A DNA stretch of 64,000 nucleotides from Fibrobacter sp. UWR3 (GCF_900143055.1 NZ_FRCW01000009.1:62001-126000); one strand, 5' to 3'; counted from the first letter of the stretch, positions 8,697 to 17,815 are shown. Notes: generated by a model from the sequence alone, not told the origin. Made by a program: numbers and translations.

Positions 8697-9698
8697 TTAC
8701 TTGCAAGAACCCTTCGGGCCAACTTTGTAGATTGCAAACTCACCCGGATCACCATCGGCAGCATTTTCTTCTCCCTGAATCTTGAACTTAAGAGAAGAAA
8801 GCTGCTTGGCAGACTGAGCACCGGAAAGAACCTTCGTGGCCCATTCAGGAGGTGCAAACGATGCCCAAGAGAGATCCACAACCTTCTTGGCAGTAGATTT
8901 CGGCAACTCATAGAAGGCGTTTGCGCCGCCATCAATAGTCTTTTCCTTAGCCGCCGTAAGACCAAGTTCCAAGTGGATGGGTGCAGTAGAAGTGTATTCC
9001 ACACAAACACCAAGCATCGCGCTCGCATCACCGGAATACTTATTGTCTGGCCCGAAGCCGAACGCAAAACCGATGAACGGCTGCCATTCATTGGTACCCA
9101 CGATTAGAGTGTACGAGCCACAGAGAGAGCCACCGCACGCTTCAAGCACGGGAGTCATGTCACCATTAGTGCCCGGCTCACCTCCCCAAGTAATCGCGGA
9201 TTCACCACCATTGTTACTATCGTCGTAGCCATACCACCAGCCACCTTTCTTATTGCTGACAGGGACTTGCGGTTTAAGTTCAGAAGCATCCCACAGTTCC
9301 ATAGTGATGGTTCCGTCATCTACAGCGGCGGAACTCTTCGGGACAATTGCGGAGGAACTAGACCTAACAATCGCAATGCTGCTGGAGCTTGCGAAAGAGG
9401 AACTGGACACGGTCGGGAAAACCATGGAGCTGCTGGACAGCGGCATAATAGCGGAACTGCTCAGGAAGAAGTCCACGGACGAGGACGAGAACGGGTCGAT
9501 TGCGGCAGAGGACATTGCCTGCGCCGCGTTAATCGAATCGAGCACATGCTGGTAAATGGAGTCGGCATTCACCTGCTGCTGGTTCGGGTCCTGGTAAGCG
9601 TTCTGATTGCCGCCCGATACGGGAGCAACTGCGGTTTCGCCGGATTCATTGCAAGCCACAAGAGTGCAGATTGCCAAAAGTCCGAGTATCTTTTTCAT
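8697..9698 (-). CDS. Lipoprotein with Ser-rich linker and a possible carbohydrate-binding domain
   Basis: 333 residues. Signal peptide with lipobox LVAC near residue 16 gives a lipid anchor. Residues about 65-125 are a low-complexity Ser linker (repeated SSSS with Ala, Pro, Val). The C-terminal domain of about 200 residues has WWYGYDDSNNGGESAITWGG and a jelly-roll-like alternation; it resembles CBM11/CIA30-like carbohydrate-binding modules, but this is inference from composition. It contains two Cys pairs (EACGGSLCG and a late GSCK), which could form disulfides outside the cell. AGGA lies before the ATG. Its terminator is at 8650-8673. The next leftward gene encodes a secreted esterase. Confidence 0.65.
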   Translation of the reverse strand: MKKILGLLAICTLVACNESGETAVAPVSGGNQNAYQDPNQQQVNADSIYQHVLDSINAAQAMSSAAIDPFSSSSVDFFLSSSAIMPLSSSSMVFPTVSSSSFASSSSIAIVRSSSSAIVPKSSAAVDDGTITMELWDASELKPQVPVSNKKGGWWYGYDDSNNGGESAITWGGEPGTNGDMTPVLEACGGSLCGSYTLIVGTNEWQPFIGFAFGFGPDNKYSGDASAMLGVCVEYTSTAPIHLELGLTAAKEKTIDGGANAFYELPKSTAKKVVDLSWASFAPPEWATKVLSGAQSAKQLSSLKFKIQGEENAADGDPGEFAIYKVGPKGSCK

Positions 9699-9822
9699 CT
9701 TGTTTTCCTCACTGTTGTAAATTCTAGTTAGTGAATATATATTTTTTTGTTACAAAAAGCAAAATGCCTTCCGTTTTTTTACATCACGAAAGACACTTCT
9801 TGAACATTCCCGGTATATTCCG

Positions 9823-11298
9823 CTACTTTACGGAGAAAATCCGGTTAAAGTTACCGTCCTTGACCACATACAGGCCCTTTTCGATGTTCATCGCATCGAG
9901 TTTCGCCTGCACGTCGCCCATGCGGGTTGCCTTCAGTTTGCACACGAAGGCGCCCTTCATGTTGTACACGCTGAACGTCCTTTCTCCCGCCTGCAGCAGG
10001 GCCTTGCCCGCAATGGAGGTTGTTCCGCCGCCGACTTCGGATTCGTCGATTTTTGCAATAACAACGTTGTCTATATACACGCTCCCCTTCGCAAGGCCCG
10101 CATTGAAGGAAATGCGCCCGTTCTCGTCGGTAGATTCCTTCATGGTGAACGTTATCTCGAAGTTCTTCTTGTCAGTCCCGAGGTCAAACGTCTTCGCTTC
10201 GCCCAGGTAGCTGGTCCACGGGTCGGTATCCTTCTCGAGGTTCACTTCGAGCGACCTTGCCTCGGAGGCGTACGCATCGAAGGTCAACTTGTAGCTCTGG
10301 CCCTTCTCGTAGTGCATCCCGTTCTGGATCATCTGGATGTCGTATGCATTCGTACCCACGCTGGTCACCTTGATTTCGGCCATGCCTTCGGTATGCTTCA
10401 GGGAGCCTTCGCCGCCATGGGTCTGCAACTTCCATCCGGCAAGCTTGAGCGAATCCGAGAACGTTCCGTTGAAAACGGTATCCCTGTTGGTCGGGACCTC
10501 GATTGCCCCCGCAACGCCGTCGAGCGAGAACATCTTCACGAAGTTCCAGATATCCGAGACATCTGCCTTGGAGGGGCTATGCATACGGCCCTCGAGTTTC
10601 AAGTGCTTCACGTAGACACCGTCATCGCACGGGCCCCAGGAATAGAGCGTCGCCCTGTTCTCGCTATTCGGGTGGTTTTCCTCGACTTCCGCCTGCGCGG
10701 GGCAGTTGAACTGCTGGCGGTAACTCTTGAGGTTGTTTTCGAGATTATTGTAGCCCACCACATCGTCGCTGGTTCCATGCGTATGGAAAATAGGCACCGG
10801 ACGCATGGCCTGGCCCGGGCCGCCCATCAGGTAGCCGGAGCAGGGGGCGAACGCAGCAATTTTGTCTGCAATCTTGCCCATCGCATGGTAGCTGAGCATG
10901 CCGCCCATCGAGAAGCCCGACATGTAGACGCGCTTGGTATCGATGTCGTAGTCCTTGGCGAGCTGGCTAATAATTTCGGTAATCCACTTGGTGTCCTTGT
11001 CACCGCTAATGTCCCACGTGCTGTAGCCCGTAGCGCCCTTGGGGTATGCCACGACAAAACCGGCCGTATCGGCGACCGCCTCCCAGTGGGTATTCGACTG
11101 CTGATAATTGGGGTCCTGGTCCATGCCATGGAAAGAAAGCAGCAACGGGCTCTTTGCCGCGACACCGGACGGCGCGTAGACATAGACGTCCCGGCCCGAA
11201 ACCGAGACCCTCTTGTAATCGTTAATGGATTTTCCACCGCCTCCCCACTGAGCGAAGGAAAGCGTAACGGCGGCTAACAGAAGTATTGGAAACTTCAT
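9823..11298 (-). CDS. Secreted CE1-type esterase with carbohydrate-binding module and sorting tail
   Basis: 491 residues. Signal peptide 1-16 (ending SFAQ). Residues about 25-265 are an alpha/beta hydrolase of the poly(3-hydroxybutyrate) depolymerase / feruloyl or acetylxylan esterase family: LLSFHGMDQDP oxyanion region, nucleophile Ser near 130 in GFSMGG, acid near GTSDDVVG, His near EGRMHS. Residues about 275-415 look like a CBM4/9-type jelly roll (starting NGTFSDSLKLAGWKL, ending SVYIDNVVIAKI). The last 60 residues (FSVYNMKGAFVCKL to NRIFSVK) resemble type IX secretion sorting tails. It probably removes ester side groups from hemicellulose. SD GAGGAG lies eight bases before the ATG. The substrate is not resolved. 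Confidence 0.82.
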   Translation of the reverse strand: MKFPILLLAAVTLSFAQWGGGGKSINDYKRVSVSGRDVYVYAPSGVAAKSPLLLSFHGMDQDPNYQQSNTHWEAVADTAGFVVAYPKGATGYSTWDISGDKDTKWITEIISQLAKDYDIDTKRVYMSGFSMGGMLSYHAMGKIADKIAAFAPCSGYLMGGPGQAMRPVPIFHTHGTSDDVVGYNNLENNLKSYRQQFNCPAQAEVEENHPNSENRATLYSWGPCDDGVYVKHLKLEGRMHSPSKADVSDIWNFVKMFSLDGVAGAIEVPTNRDTVFNGTFSDSLKLAGWKLQTHGGEGSLKHTEGMAEIKVTSVGTNAYDIQMIQNGMHYEKGQSYKLTFDAYASEARSLEVNLEKDTDPWTSYLGEAKTFDLGTDKKNFEITFTMKESTDENGRISFNAGLAKGSVYIDNVVIAKIDESEVGGGTTSIAGKALLQAGERTFSVYNMKGAFVCKLKATRMGDVQAKLDAMNIEKGLYVVKDGNFNRIFSVK

Positions 11299-11514
11299 AT
11301 CTGTACTCCTCAGAATTTCCAGTTTTTACATCGTGTTGGCCTCCATATACCTACCCATATATAATGTATATCAATAATGTAGGAATGGGACTGCGGCCAA
11401 CCAAATTGCGGTGTAAACGACTACAACGCAGTAAATGGCGAAATTATCATAAATTAGGCGGTTTTTCGATATTTCACAACAAGCAGTTGGGTTTTCCCGA
11501 GAAACACAGGCGTG

Positions 11515-11543
11515 TTGACATTTTTCAGTACAGTTTGTATTTT
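11515..11543 (+). promoter_or_regulatory. Sigma-70-like promoter before the Cys-rich gene
   Basis: TTGACA at 11515-11520, 17 bases, TATTTT at 11538-11543. The expected start is near 11550, leaving a short leader before the TTG at 11567. Confidence 0.65.
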
Positions 11544-11566
11544 CGTCGCAAGCAACGGTACACCCC

Positions 11567-12535
11567 TTGGAAAAAGTCTTCTATCACATTCCCGGACTGT
11601 TCGAGTTCTACGACCTGTACAAGGCCTTCTTGCCGCTATGGCGCGACCACCGGGAATACTTTTACGACTGGTGTGAAATCGGCTCCATCTACGGGGCACC
11701 CAGCGGCTGCCTCTGGGGCGGCGGGCGCGTCGGTTTCGGGGATGCCGAGCCAGAAAAGGTTGCCGCACTCGTGAAGGAATACGGGATTTCGGCTCGGCTC
11801 ACCTTCAGCAATTCATTGATTCGCGAAGAGCATCTGGCCGATGTAGAGTGCAACGCATTGTGCAAGATGTTCGAGAGCGCGGATACTGGGCTTGTAGATG
11901 GGAGGAACGGCGCTGGAAACGGTGCGGGTTTGAACGGCGCCGAGTTCGATGTAGGTTTGGACGGTGCGGGCATCATCGTCCACTCGGACCTTCTGCTCGA
12001 TTACATCAGAGCGAAGTACCCCGGATTCTATTTCATATCTTCCACCACGAAGGTGATTACGGACTTCGGGCAGTTTGTCGCCGAGCTGAACCGCGACGAA
12101 TTCCGTTACGTTGTTCCGGATTTTCGACTCAACAGGCAAATTGACAAACTGAGCACGCTTACGGACGCGCAAAAGCAGAAGGTCGAGTTCCTGTGCAATG
12201 AATGCTGCTGGTTCGGCTGTCACGACCGCAAGGCCTGCTACGAGAACGTAAGCCGCAAGAGCCTCGGCGAAAACTGCGAAGACCACGTTTGCGTTTCGCC
12301 CACCGCCCAGAGGGGCTACCGATTCTCCGACGCGATGAAGAACCCGGGATTCATCGGAATTGACGACATCCGGAACGTGTACGCGCCCGCGGGATTCAGG
12401 CACTTCAAAATCGAAGGCCGCAGCCTCGGCAGCGCGCTCATTCTGGAATTTCTGCTTTACTACATGACCAAGCCCGAGCACCAGTTAAAAGTGCGCGAAG
12501 AAATCTACCTGGACAGTTCTCTGGATTTGTTCTAG
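11567..12535 (+). CDS. Conserved protein of unknown function with a cysteine cluster
   Basis: 322 residues, not secreted. The N-terminus has YFYDWCEIGSIYGAPSGCLWGGGR; the middle has ISARLTFSNSLI, an SDLLLDYIRAKYPGFYFISS strand-helix pattern and YVVPDFRLNRQI, followed by a cysteine cluster CNECCWFGC...KACYENVS and a later DHVC. The C-terminus carries IEGRSLGSALILEFLLYYMTKPEH. I recall similar uncharacterised proteins in gut anaerobes with a peptidase-U32-like barrel feel, but cannot prove it. The cluster could bind a metal or an Fe-S centre. A Gly/Ala/Asn-rich insert (about residues 108-132) looks low complexity. The start is TTG; no ATG or strong SD is near, so the exact start is uncertain. 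Confidence 0.55.
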   Translation: MEKVFYHIPGLFEFYDLYKAFLPLWRDHREYFYDWCEIGSIYGAPSGCLWGGGRVGFGDAEPEKVAALVKEYGISARLTFSNSLIREEHLADVECNALCKMFESADTGLVDGRNGAGNGAGLNGAEFDVGLDGAGIIVHSDLLLDYIRAKYPGFYFISSTTKVITDFGQFVAELNRDEFRYVVPDFRLNRQIDKLSTLTDAQKQKVEFLCNECCWFGCHDRKACYENVSRKSLGENCEDHVCVSPTAQRGYRFSDAMKNPGFIGIDDIRNVYAPAGFRHFKIEGRSLGSALILEFLLYYMTKPEHQLKVREEIYLDSSLDLF

Positions 12536-12572
12536 CGCAATCACGCAAATATTGGGCAACTGCATTTTTTAT

Positions 12573-12593
12573 GAATGTCATGTTTTGACATTC
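12573..12593. promoter_or_regulatory. Perfect palindrome with TGTCA half-sites
   Basis: GAATGTCA, five bases, TGACATTC: eight-base perfect arms. Two further sites with TGTCA, five bases, TGACA lie at 37114 and 37696. Likely operator; the regulator is unknown. Confidence 0.5.
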
Positions 12594-12719
12594 TGTTATT
12601 TATATTTGATCGTGAGCAGTACAAAAGCGACATCAAATACGAGGGAGCCAATAAAACTTTTTCTTAGAAGCAAGCACTTATAATTGTATTTTGGCATAAT
12701 TTTAAAGTTATTTAGCGTA

Positions 12720-12748
12720 TTGACAATTTGTAATACAATTTGTATATT
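12720..12748 (+). promoter_or_regulatory. Sigma-70-like promoter overlapped by a direct repeat
   Basis: TTGACA at 12720-12725, exactly 17 bases, TATATT at 12743-12748. ACAATTTGTA occurs twice inside it (12723-12732 and 12735-12744), spanning the spacer and -10. This is the layout of an autorepressed antitoxin promoter. Confidence 0.65.
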
Positions 12749-12795
12749 AATTATGAAAATCATAAAACACACATTTGAAAAATTGACGGAGATAT

Positions 12796-13170
12796 ATGGA
12801 TAGTCGTATTAGAAAAAGACCTGTACACAGTCGTCACGGCAAGGCGTGCACACAAAGACGAGCAAAATCTATGGCATTCAAGGTAATGGAAAAGCCCGAC
12901 ATGACGGAAGAAGAACTCCGCTATTTTAACGAGCACGATTTTGCAGAGGAATTCCGCAAGGGTTTGGAAGATGGCACAACGATCGTCAGCAACGGCCCCT
13001 GGGAAGAAACCGTAAAGGAAATCAAGGCCCGCAAGGCCCGCGAAGCAACGAAGATGGCATCTTTCCGTTTGCCGACTTGGGTCATTGAAGGGCTGAAGCG
13101 CAATGCAGCAAAAGGCGGCGTCAAGTACAGCGAATACGCCATCGAGGTCTTGTCAAAGGCCGCTGTATAA
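12796..13170 (+). CDS. Orphan ribbon-helix-helix antitoxin-like protein
   Basis: 124 residues. The C-terminal third (ATKMASFRLPTWVIEGLKRNAA, then YSEYAIEVLSKA) fits a CopG/BrnA-type ribbon-helix-helix: a strand that contacts DNA, then two helices that dimerise. Residues about 30-75 are acidic and charged, as in the toxin-binding part of type II antitoxins. The first 25 residues are very basic (MDSRIRKRPVHSRHGK). GGAG lies four bases before ATG 12796; an internal ATG at 12871 lacks such a site. No toxin gene is seen on either side: upstream is a 260-base spacer and downstream is a metabolic gene. The promoter carries a direct repeat that could be its own operator. Confidence 0.6.
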   Translation: MDSRIRKRPVHSRHGKACTQRRAKSMAFKVMEKPDMTEEELRYFNEHDFAEEFRKGLEDGTTIVSNGPWEETVKEIKARKAREATKMASFRLPTWVIEGLKRNAAKGGVKYSEYAIEVLSKAAV

Positions 13171-13185
13171 ATTTATATTCAAGGT

Positions 13186-14952
13186 ATGAAACTCCTCGAC
13201 CAGTTCAGCTTTACGGAACTCATGCCCGTCCTCTCGACCGAGGGGATGCGTGCACTTGACAAGGCGGCCAAGGAAGCGCTCGCCAAGGACGTTCGCCAGA
13301 CAGACGCCCCAATTGAAGGTGAGACGCGCGCGGCGATTGAGGCCGGTTATGAACTGATGAAACAGGCGGGAGCCGCGCTGTTCAAGAAGGTGGTCGAGGT
13401 TTTAGATGCTTATCGCGGGGCCGGGAATGCACCGCGATCGGTGGCGGTGTTTGTCGGCGGGGGCAACAACGGGGGTGACGGGCTCGTACTTGCGAAGTTG
13501 CTTATCGAAGCGGGAATCCCCTGCACAACGTATTCGCTTGCCGCCGCAAGCAAGTTCCAGAACGAAGCCAAGATGGCTTTAGAGGATTTTTCGCAGGCGG
13601 GCGGAAGGTTGATTGCCTATTCGCCGGCCGATGACAGTTTATCGCAGGCAGAAACTGCGTCGGAAGGTTTGGCGCGGGCTGAAACTGCGCCGGAAAGTTT
13701 ACCGCAGGCTCCAAGATTCGCGGGCTTCACGCTGGCCATAGATTGCATGCTCGGGAACGGAGCGCACGGCGAACTGCGGGAACTGTACGCAGCCGCGGTC
13801 CGCGACATTGCCGCGTCGAAGGTCGCGGTTGTCGCGGCCGACGCCCCTACCGGATACGACTCCCAGGAACACGTGCGTCGCGAACCCTGCATACACGCAC
13901 TTGAAACCCTGATGTTCGGGTTCCCGCGGCTGGATGCATACACGCGCGAAGGCGGGCCCGCATTCGGGGAAGCCTCGGTCGCGCCGCTCGGCTACCCCGC
14001 AGGCATCGTCGAGCAGTTCAACGAAAACACGTTCCTCGCCACCGAATCGCTCATCCCGCAAATGTTGCCCGAGCGCGACGACTGGGGCGACAAATGCAAA
14101 CATGGCTGCGCCATGATTGTAGCAGGTTCGGGCGATATGCCGGGAGCCGCCGCGCTCTGCACGCAGGCCGCCCTCCGGAGCGGCGCCGGCCTCGTGACCC
14201 TCGCGAGCCCCGAAGCCGTGATGCCCGTACTGCAAGCGAAACTCTCGGAACCCGTATTCGTGAACCTGCAAGATATCGCAGGTCAAGATGCGGATTCCAC
14301 GGACGACCGCGCCACAGCACTCTCGCCCGCGCACATCCCGCAAATTCTCGAGAAAGCGAAGCACAACCAGGCACTCGCCATCGGGCCGGGGCTAGGGAGC
14401 GCCGAATGCACGCGCGACGCCGTAATCGAAATACTCCCGCAGCTCAACTGCCCGCTGGTCATCGACGCCGACGCGCTGAACGCCATCGCCACACACAACA
14501 AGACATCCGCAAGCCCCACTTCGGGCGCGGCATCTTACCTTCACAGCATCGAAACTGCGGCAATCCTCACGCCGCACCGCCGGGAATTCGAAAGGCTTTT
14601 CGGAGCGCTCCCGACAAACGATATCGACATACCCAAACTACTTCGTGACATCGCCCGCAACACGAAAAAGGTCATTCTCCTGAAGGGAGCGCCCACCTTC
14701 GTCGCCGTTCCCGACGGACGCGTGTTCATCGCGCCCGCACACAACTCGGGCCTCGCCAAGGGCGGCTCGGGCGACGTGCTTACCGGCATCATCACGGCTC
14801 TGCTCGCACAAGGCTTGCCCACCTGCGAAGCCGCCGTGCTCGGTGCGTTACTGCACCAAAAAGCGGGTCGCATAGCCCGCACAAAAATGGGAGCATTCAG
14901 CATGCTCCCAAGCGATGTCATCGACGCACTGTCGCAAGCATTCGGTCGATAA
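13186..14952 (+). CDS. nnr: Bifunctional NAD(P)H-hydrate epimerase / ADP-dependent dehydratase
   Basis: 588 residues; repairs hydrated NADH and NADPH. N-terminal YjeF_N epimerase domain (about 10-275) with FVGGGNNGGDGLVLAKLL and DAPTGYDS. C-terminal ribokinase-like dehydratase domain (about 290-585) with AMIVAGSGDMPGAAAL, LAIGPGLG, LVIDADALN, ILTPHRREFERL and the nucleotide-binding SGLAKGGSGDVLTG. An insert near residues 147-172 is made of three imperfect ten-residue repeats (DSLSQAETAS, EGLARAETAP, ESLPQAPRFA), probably a surface loop. TATATT at 13174-13179 lies six bases before the ATG with TTGTCA 18 bases further up, so the transcript may be leaderless. Confidence 0.9.
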   Translation: MKLLDQFSFTELMPVLSTEGMRALDKAAKEALAKDVRQTDAPIEGETRAAIEAGYELMKQAGAALFKKVVEVLDAYRGAGNAPRSVAVFVGGGNNGGDGLVLAKLLIEAGIPCTTYSLAAASKFQNEAKMALEDFSQAGGRLIAYSPADDSLSQAETASEGLARAETAPESLPQAPRFAGFTLAIDCMLGNGAHGELRELYAAAVRDIAASKVAVVAADAPTGYDSQEHVRREPCIHALETLMFGFPRLDAYTREGGPAFGEASVAPLGYPAGIVEQFNENTFLATESLIPQMLPERDDWGDKCKHGCAMIVAGSGDMPGAAALCTQAALRSGAGLVTLASPEAVMPVLQAKLSEPVFVNLQDIAGQDADSTDDRATALSPAHIPQILEKAKHNQALAIGPGLGSAECTRDAVIEILPQLNCPLVIDADALNAIATHNKTSASPTSGAASYLHSIETAAILTPHRREFERLFGALPTNDIDIPKLLRDIARNTKKVILLKGAPTFVAVPDGRVFIAPAHNSGLAKGGSGDVLTGIITALLAQGLPTCEAAVLGALLHQKAGRIARTKMGAFSMLPSDVIDALSQAFGR

Positions 14953-14966
14953 ATTTATCCTTAGAA

Positions 14967-15803
14967 CTAATCCTTGAGGCAACGGACAGAAAAACCGCTG
15001 TACTTGTCGCTGGAGCCCACGTCCGCATTGACGTCGTTGTAGTGGTACAAGCTCATGAGGTACGCACCGTAGCTAAGGAATTCAGTAGAACTCCAGAAAG
15101 ATGCATCGTAGCCCGCATTGTAGAAATCCTCACTGTAGCCCCTGTTGCCAGCAGGCAACGCCGAGAAAGAATAGGCGTCCGTACCGTTGCCGCCATCGTC
15201 CCAGCCGCTCGTAGACTTGAGTATCTCGCACGGCGTCGATTGGTCCCCGACTGCAACAAACAACGTATTCCATTCCGTTGTATCTGGCAAATGCCAACCT
15301 TCGGGACAAATGCCGCGCACCGGATAAGTCAGTGTACATGTCACATTATAGCCGCACCCCTTGCCATTCGTACCCCACTCGCCTACGCTGTCCATCGCGG
15401 CTGCCCACGTATAAAGACGACCATACTTGAAACAGTTGGCTGGGTCATTGCCATAGCACCAACTAGTGGAATCGGAGGTATAGAGGGTATCCCTATAGGT
15501 GTTTTTATAGGGGACGTCAGTATATGCGTAATTCAGATTTTCCGCCATCCATACTTGGTCACCGATGGTTACAGTCTTGTAAATTTGACCGTCGCGAAAA
15601 TCCGTAAGGGTATTATTATCCGCATCATACTCGCTGCCATCGTTTTTTGTCTTGCTATCGCTCGATTTCGGCGAGATGCTCGAAGAAGAAGCCCCGCTAG
15701 ACGACGATTCCTTCCCGTCCGGACGTGTCGCAAAATCGCTGTCGTCATCGCCGCAGGCGGCCAGACACAATAATGCAGCCAGGGCAAAAATTCTCCATTT
15801 CAT
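14967..15803 (-). CDS. FISUMP lipoprotein
   Basis: 278 residues. Lipobox LAAC near residue 17, then an acidic and Ser-rich linker (SSSSGASSSSISPKSSDSK). The rest is one FISUMP domain (TIGR02145): DFRDGQIYKTVTIGDQVWMAENLNY, SWCYGNDPANC, GRLYTWAAAM, ICPEGWHLPDTTEW, YSFSALPAGNRG, FWSSTE and the closing SVRCLKD. The family is abundant in Fibrobacter and has no known function; the pattern recalls fimbrial or formylglycine-enzyme-like folds of surface proteins. GGGAGAA lies before the ATG. The terminator of the upstream pectate lyase gene lies between the two genes, so they are probably separate units. Confidence 0.88.
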   Translation of the reverse strand: MKWRIFALAALLCLAACGDDDSDFATRPDGKESSSSGASSSSISPKSSDSKTKNDGSEYDADNNTLTDFRDGQIYKTVTIGDQVWMAENLNYAYTDVPYKNTYRDTLYTSDSTSWCYGNDPANCFKYGRLYTWAAAMDSVGEWGTNGKGCGYNVTCTLTYPVRGICPEGWHLPDTTEWNTLFVAVGDQSTPCEILKSTSGWDDGGNGTDAYSFSALPAGNRGYSEDFYNAGYDASFWSSTEFLSYGAYLMSLYHYNDVNADVGSSDKYSGFSVRCLKD

Positions 15804-15831
15804 AGCGGTTCTCCCTTTTTACACAATGTAA

Positions 15832-15859
15832 TAAAAAGCGCCCGCTGTTACGCGGACGC
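15832..15859 (-). terminator. Terminator of the pectate lyase gene
   Basis: Imperfect GCG(C)CCGC / GCGG(A)CGC stem followed on the minus strand by a T run (A run at 15833-15837). Confidence 0.65.
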
Positions 15860-15886
15860 CGGTATTTTGGAGGAGAAATTTTTCGT

Positions 15887-17665
15887 TTAGCGGGCATTCA
15901 CGCGCATGGCGCGCGGGCCGATTTTCAGTATAAACGTTCCCGTATGCGGGAGTAGCGCCGACTCGACGGAAGTCGCTATGCGTTTTGTCAAGAGCAGGCG
16001 GCCCTGCATGTCGAAAATCGCCATCGTATTGCCCGCTGCATTCTGGACTTGCAACAGGCGACCTGCGGTAGAGACCGTGAACTGCAGGGCAAAATCTGTT
16101 CCGCGAATTGCATCGGAAGCCTCGCTGCTGCTGGACACGTCTGTCTCGCTATCGCTCGACTGCGGTGTGACGCTACTGCTGGACTTTGCAGAGGAACTCG
16201 ATGCAGGCGCCGTGCCGTTCCCCGTCACGGTAATGGTCCCGCTCTTCGAGGCATTCGTCGTAGCGCCCGTCGTAGTAACGGTGAACTTGTACGCACCCGG
16301 CGCCACCGTCGCAGAGACCGTTCCCGAAATGTAGAAGTCAGAACCCTTGAGCGTACCCGACACGCCATCCGGAAGGCCCGTCACCGTGGCACCCGTCGCG
16401 CCCGCGATCGTGTAGTAGAATTCCGCAATCGATTCGCCTGCGGCAACCGTCTGCGTGGTGCTGCCCGAGCCGTGCTTGGTAAGGCTAGCCTCGCCCGCGA
16501 CAGGCGTCTGCGACGAGCTGGACTTTGCAGAAGAACTCGATGCAGGCACAACGCTGCTGCTGGACTTCGCCTGTGAAGAACTGGACGCAATGCTGCTGCT
16601 AGACTTGGCCGAGCTCGAACTTGCCGGAGTCACCACAGGACTGCTGCCCGGATCCGGGAGTGTAGCACCTGCATACAACTTAATGGAATCGCGCAGGGCA
16701 TACGCCTTCGCCTGCGTGCTCACGTCGGTAAGGCTCATGGAATAGCTCGGCTTGAACGCCGTGCCCGTACCGGCTTGCGGCTTCTTCACGTTCTCTTCGT
16801 AATTTTCGATCATCTGCGCCGCCGTGATAGCGCCATCGCTCGTGTAGAGGTCAAGCGCCTTCTGCACGCCAATGAACACGTTCCTTTCGATGCGGATGTC
16901 CGCCTCGATGGCCGCACGCACGCAGTAGCTCGCGTCCTTGCTGTCGAAAAGGTTGTTCGCCACATGCACCTTGCCAAAGCGCACGCGCGGCATGCGTTCC
17001 ACCACGCCGTCCGCCCACCACGTATGGTGAATCGTCACGTTCAGGTGCCCGCGGTCGCTCGTCTTTGTCTTGCTGTTACCAATCAGGTTGCTGAACTGGT
17101 GGCCGGTCGATGCCGAAGTGTAACTGAACTTGGTCCACGAAATCGTCACGTAGTCCGAGGCGTTGGTAATGTCCAGGTTGCCATCGTGACCGTCATACAC
17201 GTCTACGTGGTCAATCCACACGTTCTTCGATTCGTGATTCACCTGGAGGCAATCCTCGTCGTCGTCGTCATGCGCGCCCACGCCCTTGAATTTCAGGTTG
17301 CGGATGATGACGTTCTTCGAGCCGCTCAGCTTCATGGCGCTACCCGAGCTGGGCTGTGCGATGATGGCGCCCTGGTAACCGTAAATCGTCACGTTGCTAC
17401 CGACTTCCACCGGACCCATGTATGTACCCGGCTTCACGTAAATAATCTTGTTGCCCGCCTTGGCGTAGCTCTTAAGGTCACTCACGTTGTCCACCGTGAC
17501 CTCGGAATATCCCTTGCCGCCCGTGGTGCCGCCATTCTGCGTGGCAAATCCCGCCATCGGGAAGTCCGGCGAAGTGACCGCGAACGCGGAAGTCGCCGTA
17601 CCGACAACCGTCGCCCCGCACACAAGCAGCGCCGAGAGCGACATTTTCAACGAATTACAACCCAT
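15887..17665 (-). CDS. Secreted PL1-family pectate lyase
   Basis: 592 residues from ATG 17665, chosen because AAAAGG lies nine bases upstream and a normal signal peptide follows (cleaved near SAFA). Residues about 25-320 form a right-handed beta helix of polysaccharide lyase family 1: NVTIYGYQGAII, NVIIRNLKF, VWIDHVDVYDGHDGNLDITN, YVTISWTKFSY and the catalytic-Arg region VVERMPRVRFGKVHVANN. It cleaves polygalacturonate by beta-elimination, normally with calcium. Next come Ser-rich linkers, an Ig-like domain (about 415-500), another Ser linker, and a C-terminal sorting tail (AIFDMQGRLLLTK to RAMRVNAR) like those of type IX secretion. A longer start 63 bases upstream is possible but would put 21 basic residues before the signal. 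Confidence 0.85.
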   Translation of the reverse strand: MGCNSLKMSLSALLVCGATVVGTATSAFAVTSPDFPMAGFATQNGGTTGGKGYSEVTVDNVSDLKSYAKAGNKIIYVKPGTYMGPVEVGSNVTIYGYQGAIIAQPSSGSAMKLSGSKNVIIRNLKFKGVGAHDDDDEDCLQVNHESKNVWIDHVDVYDGHDGNLDITNASDYVTISWTKFSYTSASTGHQFSNLIGNSKTKTSDRGHLNVTIHHTWWADGVVERMPRVRFGKVHVANNLFDSKDASYCVRAAIEADIRIERNVFIGVQKALDLYTSDGAITAAQMIENYEENVKKPQAGTGTAFKPSYSMSLTDVSTQAKAYALRDSIKLYAGATLPDPGSSPVVTPASSSSAKSSSSIASSSSQAKSSSSVVPASSSSAKSSSSQTPVAGEASLTKHGSGSTTQTVAAGESIAEFYYTIAGATGATVTGLPDGVSGTLKGSDFYISGTVSATVAPGAYKFTVTTTGATTNASKSGTITVTGNGTAPASSSSAKSSSSVTPQSSDSETDVSSSSEASDAIRGTDFALQFTVSTAGRLLQVQNAAGNTMAIFDMQGRLLLTKRIATSVESALLPHTGTFILKIGPRAMRVNAR

Positions 17666-17815
17666 AACATCCATCCTTTTTTTGAGTCGCGGACAACCCG
17701 CCCGCATTGTTCTCAAAATTTTTCTCAAAATTTATATTCAAAAAAGGAAAAAGTCAATAGGAAATTTTAACATTTTGCCGCTCTTTCACCCGTAATTAGC
17801 CACAAAACAAACAAA

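Noticed and set aside
12796-13170. A complete BrnT-BrnA toxin-antitoxin pair
   Set aside because: No toxin-sized open frame lies upstream or downstream on either strand.
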